A program made the position numbers and the translations under genes. Source: Lentisphaeria bacterium (lineage in GTDB: Bacteria > Verrucomicrobiota > Lentisphaeria > Oligosphaerales > Oligosphaeraceae). From it: DNA of 64,000 nt. Under the pieces are notes generated by a model. The model did not search any database, was not told where the DNA came from, and saw only the letters and a program-made list of their open reading frames with translations. The stretch spans positions 22,035 through 86,034 of the forward strand of contig JAKSPB010000006.1 in the NCBI GenBank assembly GCA_024405215.1, in the 5' to 3' direction. The first letter of the stretch is position 1, and each line of letters opens with the position of its first letter. Below, one piece after another: positions 27,075 through 36,962 of this stretch.

Positions 27075-29114
27075 TCATTCAAGATTGCATCTCAAAAGGC
27101 GCTGCTCTGAATCGGTTGCATCAAGTTTACAAATGATCCATGGCTCTGATTGAAGTTCTTCTGGAGGCGGTTCTGTTGTCGTAATGATATATTGGAAATT
27201 GGGATTGCCATATGAGGCAGTCTCCAATTCATGCATTAGGTTGAAATAACCAAGATAGATTGACCTTGTGACATCAGAGACACGCGGCCCATCGTGAATT
27301 AAAAATCGTGGATGCGTTCCCCTGCCCATGACAGAATAGACCATCGTGGCAATATCAAAACAAATGTTTTTGACAGCATCAAGCGCAGCACTCTGCAAAT
27401 CGGCAGAATGATAGAAGGATTCCAATTTGATGTTGCCGTCGTTAAGCCTAACTCGGCCTGTGACTTTGCTTCCCATAACTAAGCGAATAACTTTATCATA
27501 AAGCAAAGAAAAATCACTGGCTACCAAGGTGGCTTCCTTTCTGTATGCAGCAATTTCGGCATTGCATTTCTTTAGGTCCTCTTTGTATTGATTCAATTGC
27601 GTTGTGATATCCCCGAATCGTTGTTCATCTAAGTCATATCTTTGAATAGCTTCAAGTTTATTGCCTTCTTCGGCTGCGCGTTGATTTCGTGCAGAATTGA
27701 CTTTGGCGCAAAATTCATTCAAATCACGCTCTTTGGTATCACATTTATTTTTTAGTATAAGAAGAGCATTTTTCTCATGCTGTAAAAAAGTGTAGTAGTT
27801 TTTCAGTTCAACCGCACGATCGCCAAGTTTATCCAGACTTTCAGATTTTGCTCCCAAAAGATTTTCTTTTGAAGCAATGTCTTCTTTCATAGTATATTTT
27901 TCTGCCCATGGGCAGTGATGTTCTCTCGCAACTGTCATTGGAACACAACAATATTTGCGGGTGGGAAGTTCCAAAGCGGCTTCCTGAATTTCATTCAATT
28001 CTTCTTCATCGTGAATTATCACAGAGGATGCTGCAAGTTTTTGCAATTCAGAAAATTCGCGTCTTTCCTGCTTATATTTTCTTAATGCCGCATTGTATTG
28101 ACCTACAGCTTGTTGATATTCAAACCATGCGCAGTCACGTTCTTGTTTCAAACGCCGAAAATTCTCTTCATCGTCTTGATCAATACAGAAAGATGCCAAA
28201 CGACGATTGCAGTTGTCCCTGATTCCCTGAATATATATTTTCTCCAATTCAGCGTCTTCCGGCTGGTCATGGCAAATGGTCCTTAATCTTTCTCGGTCAT
28301 AGTACAAAACATTTTTTAGTATTTCATGCTGAACTTTTGTTTCCTTGACTTTCTCCTCAAGGCTTTCCTGTTTGGAAAGTAACTCCCCTTCTTTGACAAC
28401 AATACCTGATATTAGTGAACGCATTACCAACATTGCAGACTTTTGCTGTAATACGGGAGAAGCAGAACCGCTTAAAGAATTATCACGCCATTCCGCCAAT
28501 TTGGTATATTGGTTATCCTGGTCACGTGTAAATAAAGGGAGAAGATGATAGAAAGTCAGTTTCTGCTGCCCTGGAAGTAGTTTTAAATTGGATATTTGCG
28601 GCAAAAGAGCCTCAAGTGCCTCCTTAAACATCTGGTATTTTTCTCTTGAAGTATTTTCACAAAGAAAATCATCTAGTGACGATAGTTTACACGCATATTC
28701 ACGGTGTCCAGCGAAGGCTCTGGCCGCACACCAATCTTCACCATTAATCCGAATATGTCCTACTACACATCCCTCTGGAAATCGATGGAATATTGAATCA
28801 CGCAACTGCTCGTTGGCAAAAGTACTTTCTCCAAATAAGTACCTCAGCATACGACAAAGTGTCGTTTTGCCAGTGGCATGTCCTGCTATTCTCTGTTCAT
28901 CATCTGAATGGAAGTCAGATGATGGCTCAGCCCAAACAATATTTAATCCTTTGCGAAATGATATTCGCCGAATTTCCTCTCTTTTTTCAGGTGAAAATTT
29001 AGAAAGAATACGAACCTCGCAAATCCAGAAGAGCGGTTCAGTCCGTATATCACTAATTTTCAAGTCAGCAAATGTGGCTTTTTCAGGTGGAAAGAGAAAA
29101 TCATCATGCGGCAT
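27075..29114 (-). CDS. Rad50/SMC-like ATPase (DUF2326-type)
   Basis: About 679 residues. An N-terminal P-loop 'IAGHATGKTTLCRMLRYLFG' (about residues 75-95), a long coiled-coil middle, and a C-terminal lobe 'HPRFLIHDGPRVSDVTRSIY' that resembles the Walker B/D-loop of SMC-like ATPases. In the middle 'KYCCVPMTVAREHHCPW' has paired cysteines where Rad50 has its zinc hook (inference). I chose the ATG at 29114: it has ggagag upstream and overlaps the Res stop by 11 bp; an ATG at 29132 is also in frame. Proteins of this type occur next to restriction and other defence genes. The gene is AT-richer than its neighbours. Confidence 0.75.
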   Translation of the reverse strand: MPHDDFLFPPEKATFADLKISDIRTEPLFWICEVRILSKFSPEKREEIRRISFRKGLNIVWAEPSSDFHSDDEQRIAGHATGKTTLCRMLRYLFGESTFANEQLRDSIFHRFPEGCVVGHIRINGEDWCAARAFAGHREYACKLSSLDDFLCENTSREKYQMFKEALEALLPQISNLKLLPGQQKLTFYHLLPLFTRDQDNQYTKLAEWRDNSLSGSASPVLQQKSAMLVMRSLISGIVVKEGELLSKQESLEEKVKETKVQHEILKNVLYYDRERLRTICHDQPEDAELEKIYIQGIRDNCNRRLASFCIDQDDEENFRRLKQERDCAWFEYQQAVGQYNAALRKYKQERREFSELQKLAASSVIIHDEEELNEIQEAALELPTRKYCCVPMTVAREHHCPWAEKYTMKEDIASKENLLGAKSESLDKLGDRAVELKNYYTFLQHEKNALLILKNKCDTKERDLNEFCAKVNSARNQRAAEEGNKLEAIQRYDLDEQRFGDITTQLNQYKEDLKKCNAEIAAYRKEATLVASDFSLLYDKVIRLVMGSKVTGRVRLNDGNIKLESFYHSADLQSAALDAVKNICFDIATMVYSVMGRGTHPRFLIHDGPRVSDVTRSIYLGYFNLMHELETASYGNPNFQYIITTTEPPPEELQSEPWIICKLDATDSEQRLLRCNLE

Positions 29115-32100
29115 GAGCATACTCTCCTGCATGAGCAGCCTTTATAAAATCCGGGTGAGTCGTTTTGAAGGTCTCAAATGCCTGTACAAAGCGAATAATG
29201 GGAGATTCCGGTATTTGAGGAGCATTTGCCCGTATGGATTGGATCGCCAGCCAGGCAAATTCGGCATCCATACGAATATCCTGAGATGGTTCCGGATCGT
29301 TCAGCAAATGCACGTGCAAGTCTTTGCTGACACTGATTTCATGACGGTCAATCATGTGAAGCAAAGCAATCATAAGATCATCTTTATCTTCTAGCGCATC
29401 TGGATATCGTCTTACCCAATCCTGAACAGTTTCATTATCTTGCAATGCATCGCCAATGGCATTGGGTTCTTTAAGGATACTCCAGGTGGACACTAAATCC
29501 TCCAGAGAAAGCGTTTGATTCGGATTTTGCTCTAACAGCGCAGCTATAAGCTTATGCTGGTATGTATTTCTGTCTTTCTTCCGATGTTCTGACCGTTTGG
29601 CTTTTTCTTGAAGCAATGTAAACATCGTGGATACATAGTCTTCCGTGTCTTTCATAAACAAGACATGACGATGTTCCAGTTCCTCTTTTTTTTGGTGTGA
29701 GCGCCAGGGGAGTTCCGAGTATTTTGTCCAGGAAAGAATGAAGCTGTTGAGAATGACATTGGCATCTCCGAGGCGGTTCTGAATTTCCTTGACGCGTTCC
29801 GCGAAACGGATTTTATCGCTGTCTTCCTGTTCATGCAGGAGTCCATGGGGCTCGATAAAGGTGATATACTGTTTTCCTCCTATCAAATTCCACAGGATGA
29901 AATCAGGATGGAAACCCGAGGCCTCGATGAAACCGATCCCCTTGGCGCTACTTAAGTTTCGTAGCAGGAAGACTTCGCCATTTGCGCCTTGGGATTTCTT
30001 GCAATATTCTGTCAAGTCCTGGACAAACTGGAATTCGCTGTCGTTCAGGCTGACAGGCATGACGGTAATCTGGCCTGACGCCTTGACATGGAACAGCGGC
30101 TGGAAGAGGTGGATATGCGGATTGATGCCGTCTATTCCGCCAATGGAAACCAGCTGATCGCGTTTGGTGCTCAGTTCTTGCTGGAGTTTTCGGATGGATT
30201 CAATGAGCGTGGTGTCATCTGCATCCACCGTAAACTGATAATCCTTCATATCTGGGAAATTGGTGTCTTCTTTGGTTAATTCCCGATATTCCAGCCGCGG
30301 TTCAATGAACTTTCTGTTTTCAAAACCGTACAGTTTTTCTGCGTAGCGTTTCAGCAGTTCCGTGGCAATGCGCTGCAGAACCTCAACATCCGCATAGCAG
30401 GAAGGCGTCATCCGTTCTTTGGGAATAAACAGCTCATACCAGCTGTCATTGGCAAGGATTTTCCTGATTCCTTCGATGGTGATGTTCAGATTGTACCAGC
30501 TCTGCTGTCGTTTAAAACGTTCCAGGGCAAAGAACATCCGCTGGTAATCAAGCAAATCCAGAAGCGGTTTCGAGAAACTCTCTTTGTTGGGCTTGAGTTC
30601 CCCCGCATTGATCTGACGGGATAGTTCAGACTGAATCCGCGGATACCAGTCCAGGACAATCTTGTTTTCAATGAGATAATTCGGCAACTCGCCGATTTGT
30701 GGAACGGGACCGTCTTTCTTAAAGCTGTATTCCGAACCGTTGCCATTCTTGCGCTTGGGACGCAGAACCTTCAGTTTCTTGCCGAAATCGTAGGTGACGT
30801 TCAACGGTATCTTTTCGATATGCTTCCTCTCGTTGCCCGGCAACCCTTCTTCCTTCAGGTAGTCATGGAATTTCTGCATGAAATCGGCTTCAATGCCGAA
30901 TACATTCAGTTGTTCCAGCTCTTCAATGAAGCGCGGATGCACAGACGCCTTGGAATAGCCGCTGCGCTTCAGGCTGTGCCCGTATCCCTTGAGGCGGACG
31001 CCACGCCCGAAAAGCTGGATAATCTGCGCCCCTTCGCTTTTGCCGACGTGCATCAGCCCGAAGGTGCTGACGCGCCAGCAATCCCAGCCTTCCACAAACT
31101 TCTTGGCGCCGATAAGCAGATTGATGGGCGAAGAGGAGTTTTTCACCGTCTCGAACATCGCCTGGGTATAGTCATTGCTGTCTGCAAAATCCACCGCCTT
31201 CCCGATGGAGGAGGCTGCCAGCAGGTCGCAGAGTTTCTTGGCGTCGCTGATGTTGATAAGCCCGCAGGGCGTGGTGGAAAGTCCCACCCGCAGGATGATT
31301 TCCCCTGAGTTGCCCTTGACGCGTTCCAGGACGAGCTTGCCGCCAGCCCCCGTATGGAAGACCTCTTTCAGGATATCCGCATAGAGGGCTGTCTTTCCGT
31401 TTTCCCCTGAATAACTTTGGGCAAGATAGGCGAAAGCGCCATGGAAGAAGTCCCGATTGTCCGTATCCAGCAATCCTGTGTCCTGCCCTGTCCTGAAAAT
31501 CAATGCCTCCATGGTTTCCTCGGCCTGTTCCCGATTGGCGAGGAAGCCCGCAAAGAAGCTGATGATGCGGATGATGTCCGTGGTGACTTCCTTGTCATCG
31601 GCGGAGGCCCCGCCTGAAACCGTGCTGCCCACAAAGACCCACAGGGGTTTCTCGATGTTGAAGTCGTGGAACTCCGCGTACTTGTCCTGGTAGAGAAGCA
31701 GCTGCTGATAGAATTTCAGCAATGCGCCCGTGAGATAGGTGAACTGGATTTTCTCATCCGTATTCAGCAGGCTGAAGGTCTCTTTGCCGCCTTTCTGTGT
31801 CTTGGGCGCGGGGATATTGAAAATCTGATAGTCCTTGCCATAGCCGTCCGCATAGAACCAGCCGTAGGAATAGTCGAAAAGGATGCTTTTGGCATAGTCG
31901 TCTTCGTGGTCGGTGCCAGAGACGGCCTGGCTGAACGTGGCGGAGTACTCGAAGGAAAATCCCTTCTCGCACAGCATGCTGCGGTATTTGTACCAGGCGT
32001 TCTGCTCCTTCTTGGCGTCCTTGCCCGAAAGGCCCGCATGGCCTTCGTCCACCAGAAGCAGATTGTTGCTGCCCAGGGAACGGGCGGCGACCGTGTTGGG

Positions 32101-32901
32101 GCCTTCGGTCTCCTGAAGTTTCTGGATTTCCAGCAGAACGACACTGTCCTTGCCTGGCAGGTTATTTTTCTGATACGGCATTCCCCAGAGGCTGCTTTCG
32201 GCCAGCTCGTTGATATGCTGGTTGCTGAGGCGCTCGTTGGGCGTCAGCAGATAGGTGAAATTCAGGTCGGAATCCTGTCCGTACTGGAGGACATAGTGTT
32301 TGAACTGCTGGACATTCACGTGCATCAGCAGCGTCTTTCCGCTGCCCGTGGCATTCTGGAGGCAGACTTTGTTCAGGGATTCCAGCGTGTAGGGCGAAAC
32401 AGGCGTGTATTCGCTGTATTTTGCATTGAAGCGCTCCACAAAATCATTCAGGTCCGCCAACAGCTGTTCACGGTTGCGGAAATAGCGGTCCAGGTAGATT
32501 TCCGTAAACAGCAGCGCCATCCACTGGAAGTATTTCCACTGGATGGGCGTTTTCCGCTTCTGGTTGATGAACTCCGTATGGGCGATGATGTTCTCCTCGT
32601 AGTTCTTCAGTTCGTCCAGCGTGAGGACGCAGCTGTCCCAGCGGAAGAAGTCCTCCGTCCGCAGTATGTTGTAAAATTTGTGGTGCTGGTCGGCATCCAG
32701 TCCCTCGGGCGCATTGCGGAGATTTTCCGCCAGCCGATGAAAGGGGCGGACGACTTTGCCGTTCACCCGCTGTTCCACCAATGGATCAATGCCAAAGAGT
32801 GAGATGAGCCACTGGTTCAGCAGCAGCTTGTTGGCGAACTTATGCGGCGTCCCCGTTTTGGCAGTGGACTTTTTCCCGCGTTCTGCTGTAGCCTTAGGCA
32901 T
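29104..32901 (-). CDS. Res-like DEAD/DEAH helicase-nuclease of a type III-like restriction system
   Basis: 1265 residues. An SF2 helicase core with motif I 'LQNATGSGKTLLMHVNVQQF', motif II 'LLVDEGHAGLSG' (DEGH), 'KGFSFEYSATFSQAV' and motif VI 'QIIQLFGRGVRLKGYG'. A PD-(D/E)XK-like nuclease segment near residue 970 reads 'SGFHPDFILWNL', then 'QYITFIEPHGLL', where the expected E-x-K Lys position is His. In type III systems Res cuts DNA after translocating from sites recognised by Mod. It overlaps the upstream mod gene by 8 bp (ATGCCTAA) and the downstream ATPase by 11 bp, so the three are translationally coupled. Confidence 0.85.
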   Translation of the reverse strand: MPKATAERGKKSTAKTGTPHKFANKLLLNQWLISLFGIDPLVEQRVNGKVVRPFHRLAENLRNAPEGLDADQHHKFYNILRTEDFFRWDSCVLTLDELKNYEENIIAHTEFINQKRKTPIQWKYFQWMALLFTEIYLDRYFRNREQLLADLNDFVERFNAKYSEYTPVSPYTLESLNKVCLQNATGSGKTLLMHVNVQQFKHYVLQYGQDSDLNFTYLLTPNERLSNQHINELAESSLWGMPYQKNNLPGKDSVVLLEIQKLQETEGPNTVAARSLGSNNLLLVDEGHAGLSGKDAKKEQNAWYKYRSMLCEKGFSFEYSATFSQAVSGTDHEDDYAKSILFDYSYGWFYADGYGKDYQIFNIPAPKTQKGGKETFSLLNTDEKIQFTYLTGALLKFYQQLLLYQDKYAEFHDFNIEKPLWVFVGSTVSGGASADDKEVTTDIIRIISFFAGFLANREQAEETMEALIFRTGQDTGLLDTDNRDFFHGAFAYLAQSYSGENGKTALYADILKEVFHTGAGGKLVLERVKGNSGEIILRVGLSTTPCGLINISDAKKLCDLLAASSIGKAVDFADSNDYTQAMFETVKNSSSPINLLIGAKKFVEGWDCWRVSTFGLMHVGKSEGAQIIQLFGRGVRLKGYGHSLKRSGYSKASVHPRFIEELEQLNVFGIEADFMQKFHDYLKEEGLPGNERKHIEKIPLNVTYDFGKKLKVLRPKRKNGNGSEYSFKKDGPVPQIGELPNYLIENKIVLDWYPRIQSELSRQINAGELKPNKESFSKPLLDLLDYQRMFFALERFKRQQSWYNLNITIEGIRKILANDSWYELFIPKERMTPSCYADVEVLQRIATELLKRYAEKLYGFENRKFIEPRLEYRELTKEDTNFPDMKDYQFTVDADDTTLIESIRKLQQELSTKRDQLVSIGGIDGINPHIHLFQPLFHVKASGQITVMPVSLNDSEFQFVQDLTEYCKKSQGANGEVFLLRNLSSAKGIGFIEASGFHPDFILWNLIGGKQYITFIEPHGLLHEQEDSDKIRFAERVKEIQNRLGDANVILNSFILSWTKYSELPWRSHQKKEELEHRHVLFMKDTEDYVSTMFTLLQEKAKRSEHRKKDRNTYQHKLIAALLEQNPNQTLSLEDLVSTWSILKEPNAIGDALQDNETVQDWVRRYPDALEDKDDLMIALLHMIDRHEISVSKDLHVHLLNDPEPSQDIRMDAEFAWLAIQSIRANAPQIPESPIIRFVQAFETFKTTHPDFIKAAHAGEYAHAA

Positions 32902-35716
32902 GGTCGTCCTCCTCCCACATGCGCGCCAGGAAGTCCTCTTCCGTCAAACGGACTTTCCAGGTGTCCTGGGGCTGCTTCAGGTTGGGCAGGTTGTTGCTGC
33001 CGTTGACGTAGATGACGTCCACCTCGTTGTCCTGGGTGGAAAGTCCCTCCCGCAGGAAATACTCGTCCAGCACGGCATTGTCCTCTTCCAGATTGCCCGT
33101 CAGATTGCGCCAAATCACCAGCACCCGTTCCGTAGCGCCGTCATTGGGCGTCTGGCGGTTCTTCGGGACAACGCCCCGCACGCAGCGGAAACGCCACTTG
33201 CCATCGGCGCTGTGGCGCAGGCGGCCTTTGATGGTCAGGCGCGTATGCTGGTCTTCGGGAAGCTCTGAATCTGGCAGTCGTTCGAACTCCGCGTTGTAGG
33301 ATTGGACGGCCTGTATGCTGCTGACGCGCAGGCCGATGAGGTAGTTGAAGGTCTCCAGCAAATCCACAGCGGTGTTTTCTGATTCGTCACGGCCTGCTTT
33401 CCTGACCTTGAGCGTGTAGGCGAAGGGATTGGCGAAGGCCTCCAGATTCAGCAGGCTCTGGCTGCCGCGGCTCTCCACATCCAGCATGTATTTCAGCCGA
33501 TAGTCCGAAATGCCCTCAAAGGCACTGCCGCCCTGGAAGTCGATGTTGTTCAAGGTGTCCTCGTAGCTCTCCAGACGCAGATACTTGAAGCAATGGCTGA
33601 TGCCGCTGTAGTTGCCAGACGTCGCTTCAGGCTTTCCGTCCTTCCAGTCTTTGGAGAAGACCACCTTCTCCAGGCGGGGCTTCAGCATGGTGTTGAAATG
33701 TTCCCCCATTTCAACCAGGATGTACTTGCGCTTTCCACCATCCTCACGGTTCAGGTTGATGACCGCATGACCTGTCGTGCCACTCCCAGCGAAATAATCA
33801 AGAATGTAATCATTTTCTGCATATGAAACAAAATCTATTATTCTCTCAACTAAATCACAAGATTTAGGTGTTTCAAACCCACTTTTTGGTATTAATCGCG
33901 CTAATTGCTTTGAACCATTTGGTTTTATATCTGACCAAATGTCACTTGCTAATTTTAAATTTGTTGGAGGAATATAATGTTCTGGTTTACCTGTATCAGA
34001 AAGACGCAGTAAATCTACTTTTTCAGATGATTCTTGTTTTGAAAACCATTCATCAATTTGTTCTTGTGTAGGAGTGCCATTGCCAATTTGTTTGCAACAA
34101 TGTTCATAATTATCTATTGCCTTGAGACTTCTTTCTTGACTCCATCGCCACTGTCCTGTTGAGGGGGTTATTCCAAATAACTCATAACGCATTGTTGGTC
34201 TGTCAGTACCACGCCAGTGATTGTTCCAAGAACCTATCAATTCTGTAGAACTTTCTTCATCTTCTTGATTATCAACAGAAGATGGAATCATTAACTTTTC
34301 AAAACGCGTTGTTGGAGTTTTCACATGATGCAGGACAAATTCGTATCCTCTATTCAAGGCTGCTATTGTTTCAAATTGAGCTTGAACGCTTTTAATTCCA
34401 CGTCGGATGATAATAGTTGATTTGTAACAATTTGGCCATAATGATTTATATAATTCTCTTAAATTATCAACTTCTTCATCTCCAATACTTGAAAATTGTG
34501 AACCATCATTTTGTAAAAGTGAACGTCCTGCATTAATACGTTCTGCAAGACAACTCATCCAGCTTGAGTGCTGGTAGTTGTCCTTGTAGATGAAGCCGTC
34601 GTTGCCCGTATTATAGGGTGGGTCGATGTAGATGCACTTGACCTGTTCGCGGTAGCGTTCCTGGAGAAGCCGCAGCGCCTGGAAATTTTCAGAATGGACG
34701 AGAAGTCCGTCGGTCTGTTCGTCCAGATTGGGAATTTCCGCCAGAAGCCGCTGCTTGAAATCCTCGGAGAAGAATTTCGTATCTACCATAAGATAGGCGG
34801 AAGGCGACCAATGGGTTGAGGTATCCACCAAATCATCGGGATGATTGGCGATTTGCTCTGGATTCTTCAGCAGCTCTTCGGGGATGCCCAGCCGAAGCCA
34901 TTCGGCCTTCTGTTTTTCGTTGGCAAAAATTTCGGGATAGAACTCTGCGGGGACGCGGTCCAGGGTGATGCAGTAGTCGCATTGCACGACGAACTTCTTC
35001 TTGAGCCAGAGCTTCTTCTGGAAATTCTCCAGCTGGGCCAGGAAATCAATGACCTGGCGGGCAATTCGGCGGAAGACCTTGATTTTGGCCAGATAGGATT
35101 CCACGCGTGGCGCATCGGCATCCTCGATGTTGTCCAGCTGCATGATTTCATTCTTGATATAGAAATCCAGCTCGCGGCACAGGAAAGCGCCCAGATCCTT
35201 GTGGATGAAATAATCCGAGGTGTTTCTGGCGGTGTACTTGTTCAGGTATTTCGCAATCAGGGGACGTTTTGGGATGGTCTCCGTCGGCGCAGGCCATTTC
35301 AGGAGAGTCGCCAACTCCTCCAGCAACGCGACATCCTTATTTTCGGCACGCCCTTGGGCAATCATCGCATCCACGGCATCCAGAATGGCGGCCGCCATCT
35401 GCAAAGTCCGCATATCGCCCTTGTTCTTCACACCGAAGCGGGCTTTCAGCTCCGCCTCCTGGTCGGCAGACAACTTGTCGTCTTCGTTCTCCACGCGGTA
35501 TTCAAAATGGACTTCCAGAATGCCGTCCGCGACACTGACGGGATTCTCCGCAGCCAGGAAGAAAGCCCGCTTCTTGTCATCGGCTGCCTTGACATTATCG
35601 TGCTCGCCTTCCGCAGCGTCAACCAGTTTGAAATGTACTCTGACAGGATGGTCGGGAATCTGATTTAATGTTCTGCTGGCAGCATCCATTTTCTGGAAAT
35701 CAGGCGCCTGAACCAA
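32894..35716 (-). CDS. Mod-like DNA methyltransferase, main part of a frameshifted gene
   Basis: About 940 residues are readable in this frame, which stays open up to the frameshift at 35807-35810. Motif IV 'KCIYIDPPYNTGNDGFIYK' precedes the target-recognition region, then motif I 'ILDYFAGSGTTGHAVINLN' and 'GKRKYILVEMGEHFNTMLKP'. This beta-class order matches type III-like Mod adenine methyltransferases. The first ~140 residues of the protein lie in the other frame at 35730-36239; deleting one C would join both into a 1114-residue protein. The start given is the first initiation-like codon of this frame (TTG), without a ribosome site. DNA between motifs IV and I (about 33785-34560) is strikingly AT-rich, as if the target-recognition domain was exchanged. 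Confidence 0.8.
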   Translation of the reverse strand: MVQAPDFQKMDAASRTLNQIPDHPVRVHFKLVDAAEGEHDNVKAADDKKRAFFLAAENPVSVADGILEVHFEYRVENEDDKLSADQEAELKARFGVKNKGDMRTLQMAAAILDAVDAMIAQGRAENKDVALLEELATLLKWPAPTETIPKRPLIAKYLNKYTARNTSDYFIHKDLGAFLCRELDFYIKNEIMQLDNIEDADAPRVESYLAKIKVFRRIARQVIDFLAQLENFQKKLWLKKKFVVQCDYCITLDRVPAEFYPEIFANEKQKAEWLRLGIPEELLKNPEQIANHPDDLVDTSTHWSPSAYLMVDTKFFSEDFKQRLLAEIPNLDEQTDGLLVHSENFQALRLLQERYREQVKCIYIDPPYNTGNDGFIYKDNYQHSSWMSCLAERINAGRSLLQNDGSQFSSIGDEEVDNLRELYKSLWPNCYKSTIIIRRGIKSVQAQFETIAALNRGYEFVLHHVKTPTTRFEKLMIPSSVDNQEDEESSTELIGSWNNHWRGTDRPTMRYELFGITPSTGQWRWSQERSLKAIDNYEHCCKQIGNGTPTQEQIDEWFSKQESSEKVDLLRLSDTGKPEHYIPPTNLKLASDIWSDIKPNGSKQLARLIPKSGFETPKSCDLVERIIDFVSYAENDYILDYFAGSGTTGHAVINLNREDGGKRKYILVEMGEHFNTMLKPRLEKVVFSKDWKDGKPEATSGNYSGISHCFKYLRLESYEDTLNNIDFQGGSAFEGISDYRLKYMLDVESRGSQSLLNLEAFANPFAYTLKVRKAGRDESENTAVDLLETFNYLIGLRVSSIQAVQSYNAEFERLPDSELPEDQHTRLTIKGRLRHSADGKWRFRCVRGVVPKNRQTPNDGATERVLVIWRNLTGNLEEDNAVLDEYFLREGLSTQDNEVDVIYVNGSNNLPNLKQPQDTWKVRLTEEDFLARMWEEDDHA

Positions 35717-35729
35717 GTCAAAGGAGAAA

Positions 35730-36239
35730 TCATTGAAATTTTCGGAAGTCTTGACGTAATATTGGTCTGCATTGGCCCAATGAAGCTTGACCTCCTCGCC
35801 CGAATAGGGGATTGTTGGCCGTCTCGCGGGTCATATACCGCGTGGAGACGAAATCCCCGCGGTCATAATAGCGCTCAAAGAATCTGTACAGGTGGTCATA
35901 AATGGCACCTTGCTCTTCCCCGCTGCCCATTGCCGCCGCCAGCGCTGCCCTGGCCTTCTTGACAGGCTCCGTTTCTTCTGGATTGGGGGCGCCGAATTCC
36001 TTCGCGGTGGCAATCGCCTTGTCGACAGCCGCCTGCAATTCTGCTTTCTGGCTTTCCGAGACTGTCCCGAAGGCAGCGTCAATGGTTTGAGGAAGGGTAT
36101 GAGTCAGGAAATCATTGACTTCCGCCGCTTTGGCGTGCATCAGGCGATAGAAGCCGAAGTCCAGTTCGGGCTGGTTCAGCTGAAAGAGCTCCTGGAGTTT
36201 GGCAATCAGCCTGTCGCGAAGCTGTTCTGAAGTAGGCAT
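35730..36239 (-). CDS. N-terminal fragment of the frameshifted Mod-like methyltransferase
   Basis: 169 codons with a good SD (aaggaa) before the ATG at 36239. The first ~143 residues ('MPTSEQLRDRLIAKLQELFQ' to 'STRYMTRETANNP') form the helical N-terminal domain of large Mod-like methyltransferases. After a CCCC run (35807-35810 on the plus strand) the frame changes to an unrelated tail ('LFGRGGQASLGQ'). Read one base shifted, the DNA continues as 'YSGEEVKLHWANADQYYVKT' and runs without a stop into the main mod frame. The total length, 3346 bp, is one base more than a multiple of three. This fragment alone is unlikely to be functional. Confidence 0.8.
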   Translation of the reverse strand: MPTSEQLRDRLIAKLQELFQLNQPELDFGFYRLMHAKAAEVNDFLTHTLPQTIDAAFGTVSESQKAELQAAVDKAIATAKEFGAPNPEETEPVKKARAALAAAMGSGEEQGAIYDHLYRFFERYYDRGDFVSTRYMTRETANNPLFGRGGQASLGQCRPILRQDFRKFQ

Positions 36240-36281
36240 GGTCTATGGTTCCTTGTTTCTTCTTAATCAAAATGGTGGCGC

Positions 36282-36962
36282 TTATGCCTCTTCCTGAAGT
36301 CGCTCAATTGACGTGAGCCAATCATTGAACAGCGGACAGGCTTCTCGCATCTTGTCAATGCCGATGGCTTGGGCTATGGCAAAACCATCGCTGACTTTGT
36401 CATAGTTGTATTTCAGACCCTCTATTCGCTTTGAAGGTGCGGTTTCTCGGCTGTTATTGATTCTTTCTGGTTCGCCATATGCTTCCGACAGAATATCATC
36501 CACCCTCTGTTTCCCAATGCCAAGGCCATCTGCCAAGATAGCACTGTCACTGAAAAGGAGTGTCTCAAACTCATGAACAACCATAAATGGGAGATACCTA
36601 TGTGTTGGATTTAGATTGTCATATTGCTGGCAAATGAGTTCTTTCGCCGCATTATTAAGCAAGTCTGCGATTTGCTTTGGCGACGCATTCATTGGCACTT
36701 CATCCTTTTTAGGCCATTCCTTCAATCCATAATAGTCTATTAGGCTTGTCACTGCAGCGACATTACTTTGGCAAAGATACAGATGAACATCCGTTTTGAG
36801 GCGTTCAAATTTAACATCCCCGCCTTTTTGTCCCTTCTTGGACAAAAGTATGGGTTGCATGAAGATTTGCCTTACCTGCAAATAGGGCGCAAGAACTCTA
36901 TTGACAAAAGCCTCTTCAGTCTGCCCCTCTACAATGACCTTTACATGGACTGGCTTACTCAT
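36282..36962 (-). CDS. DUF4276-family (TOPRIM-like) protein
   Basis: 226 residues. 'VHVKVIVEGQTEEAFVNRVL' is the acidic N-terminal TOPRIM-like motif of DUF4276, and 'VHEFETLLFSDSAILADGL' the second acidic segment; 'KRIEGLKYNYDKVSDGFAIA' ends the domain. DUF4276 proteins are regularly encoded next to an AAA ATPase, as here, and are thought to be the nuclease-like effector of an ATPase/TOPRIM defence pair, comparable with OLD or PARIS (comparison is inference). The start at 36962 has gggagg upstream and overlaps the ATPase stop (ATGAGTAA); an in-frame ATG at 37004 lies further inside the ATPase gene. Confidence 0.8.
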   Translation of the reverse strand: MSKPVHVKVIVEGQTEEAFVNRVLAPYLQVRQIFMQPILLSKKGQKGGDVKFERLKTDVHLYLCQSNVAAVTSLIDYYGLKEWPKKDEVPMNASPKQIADLLNNAAKELICQQYDNLNPTHRYLPFMVVHEFETLLFSDSAILADGLGIGKQRVDDILSEAYGEPERINNSRETAPSKRIEGLKYNYDKVSDGFAIAQAIGIDKMREACPLFNDWLTSIERLQEEA

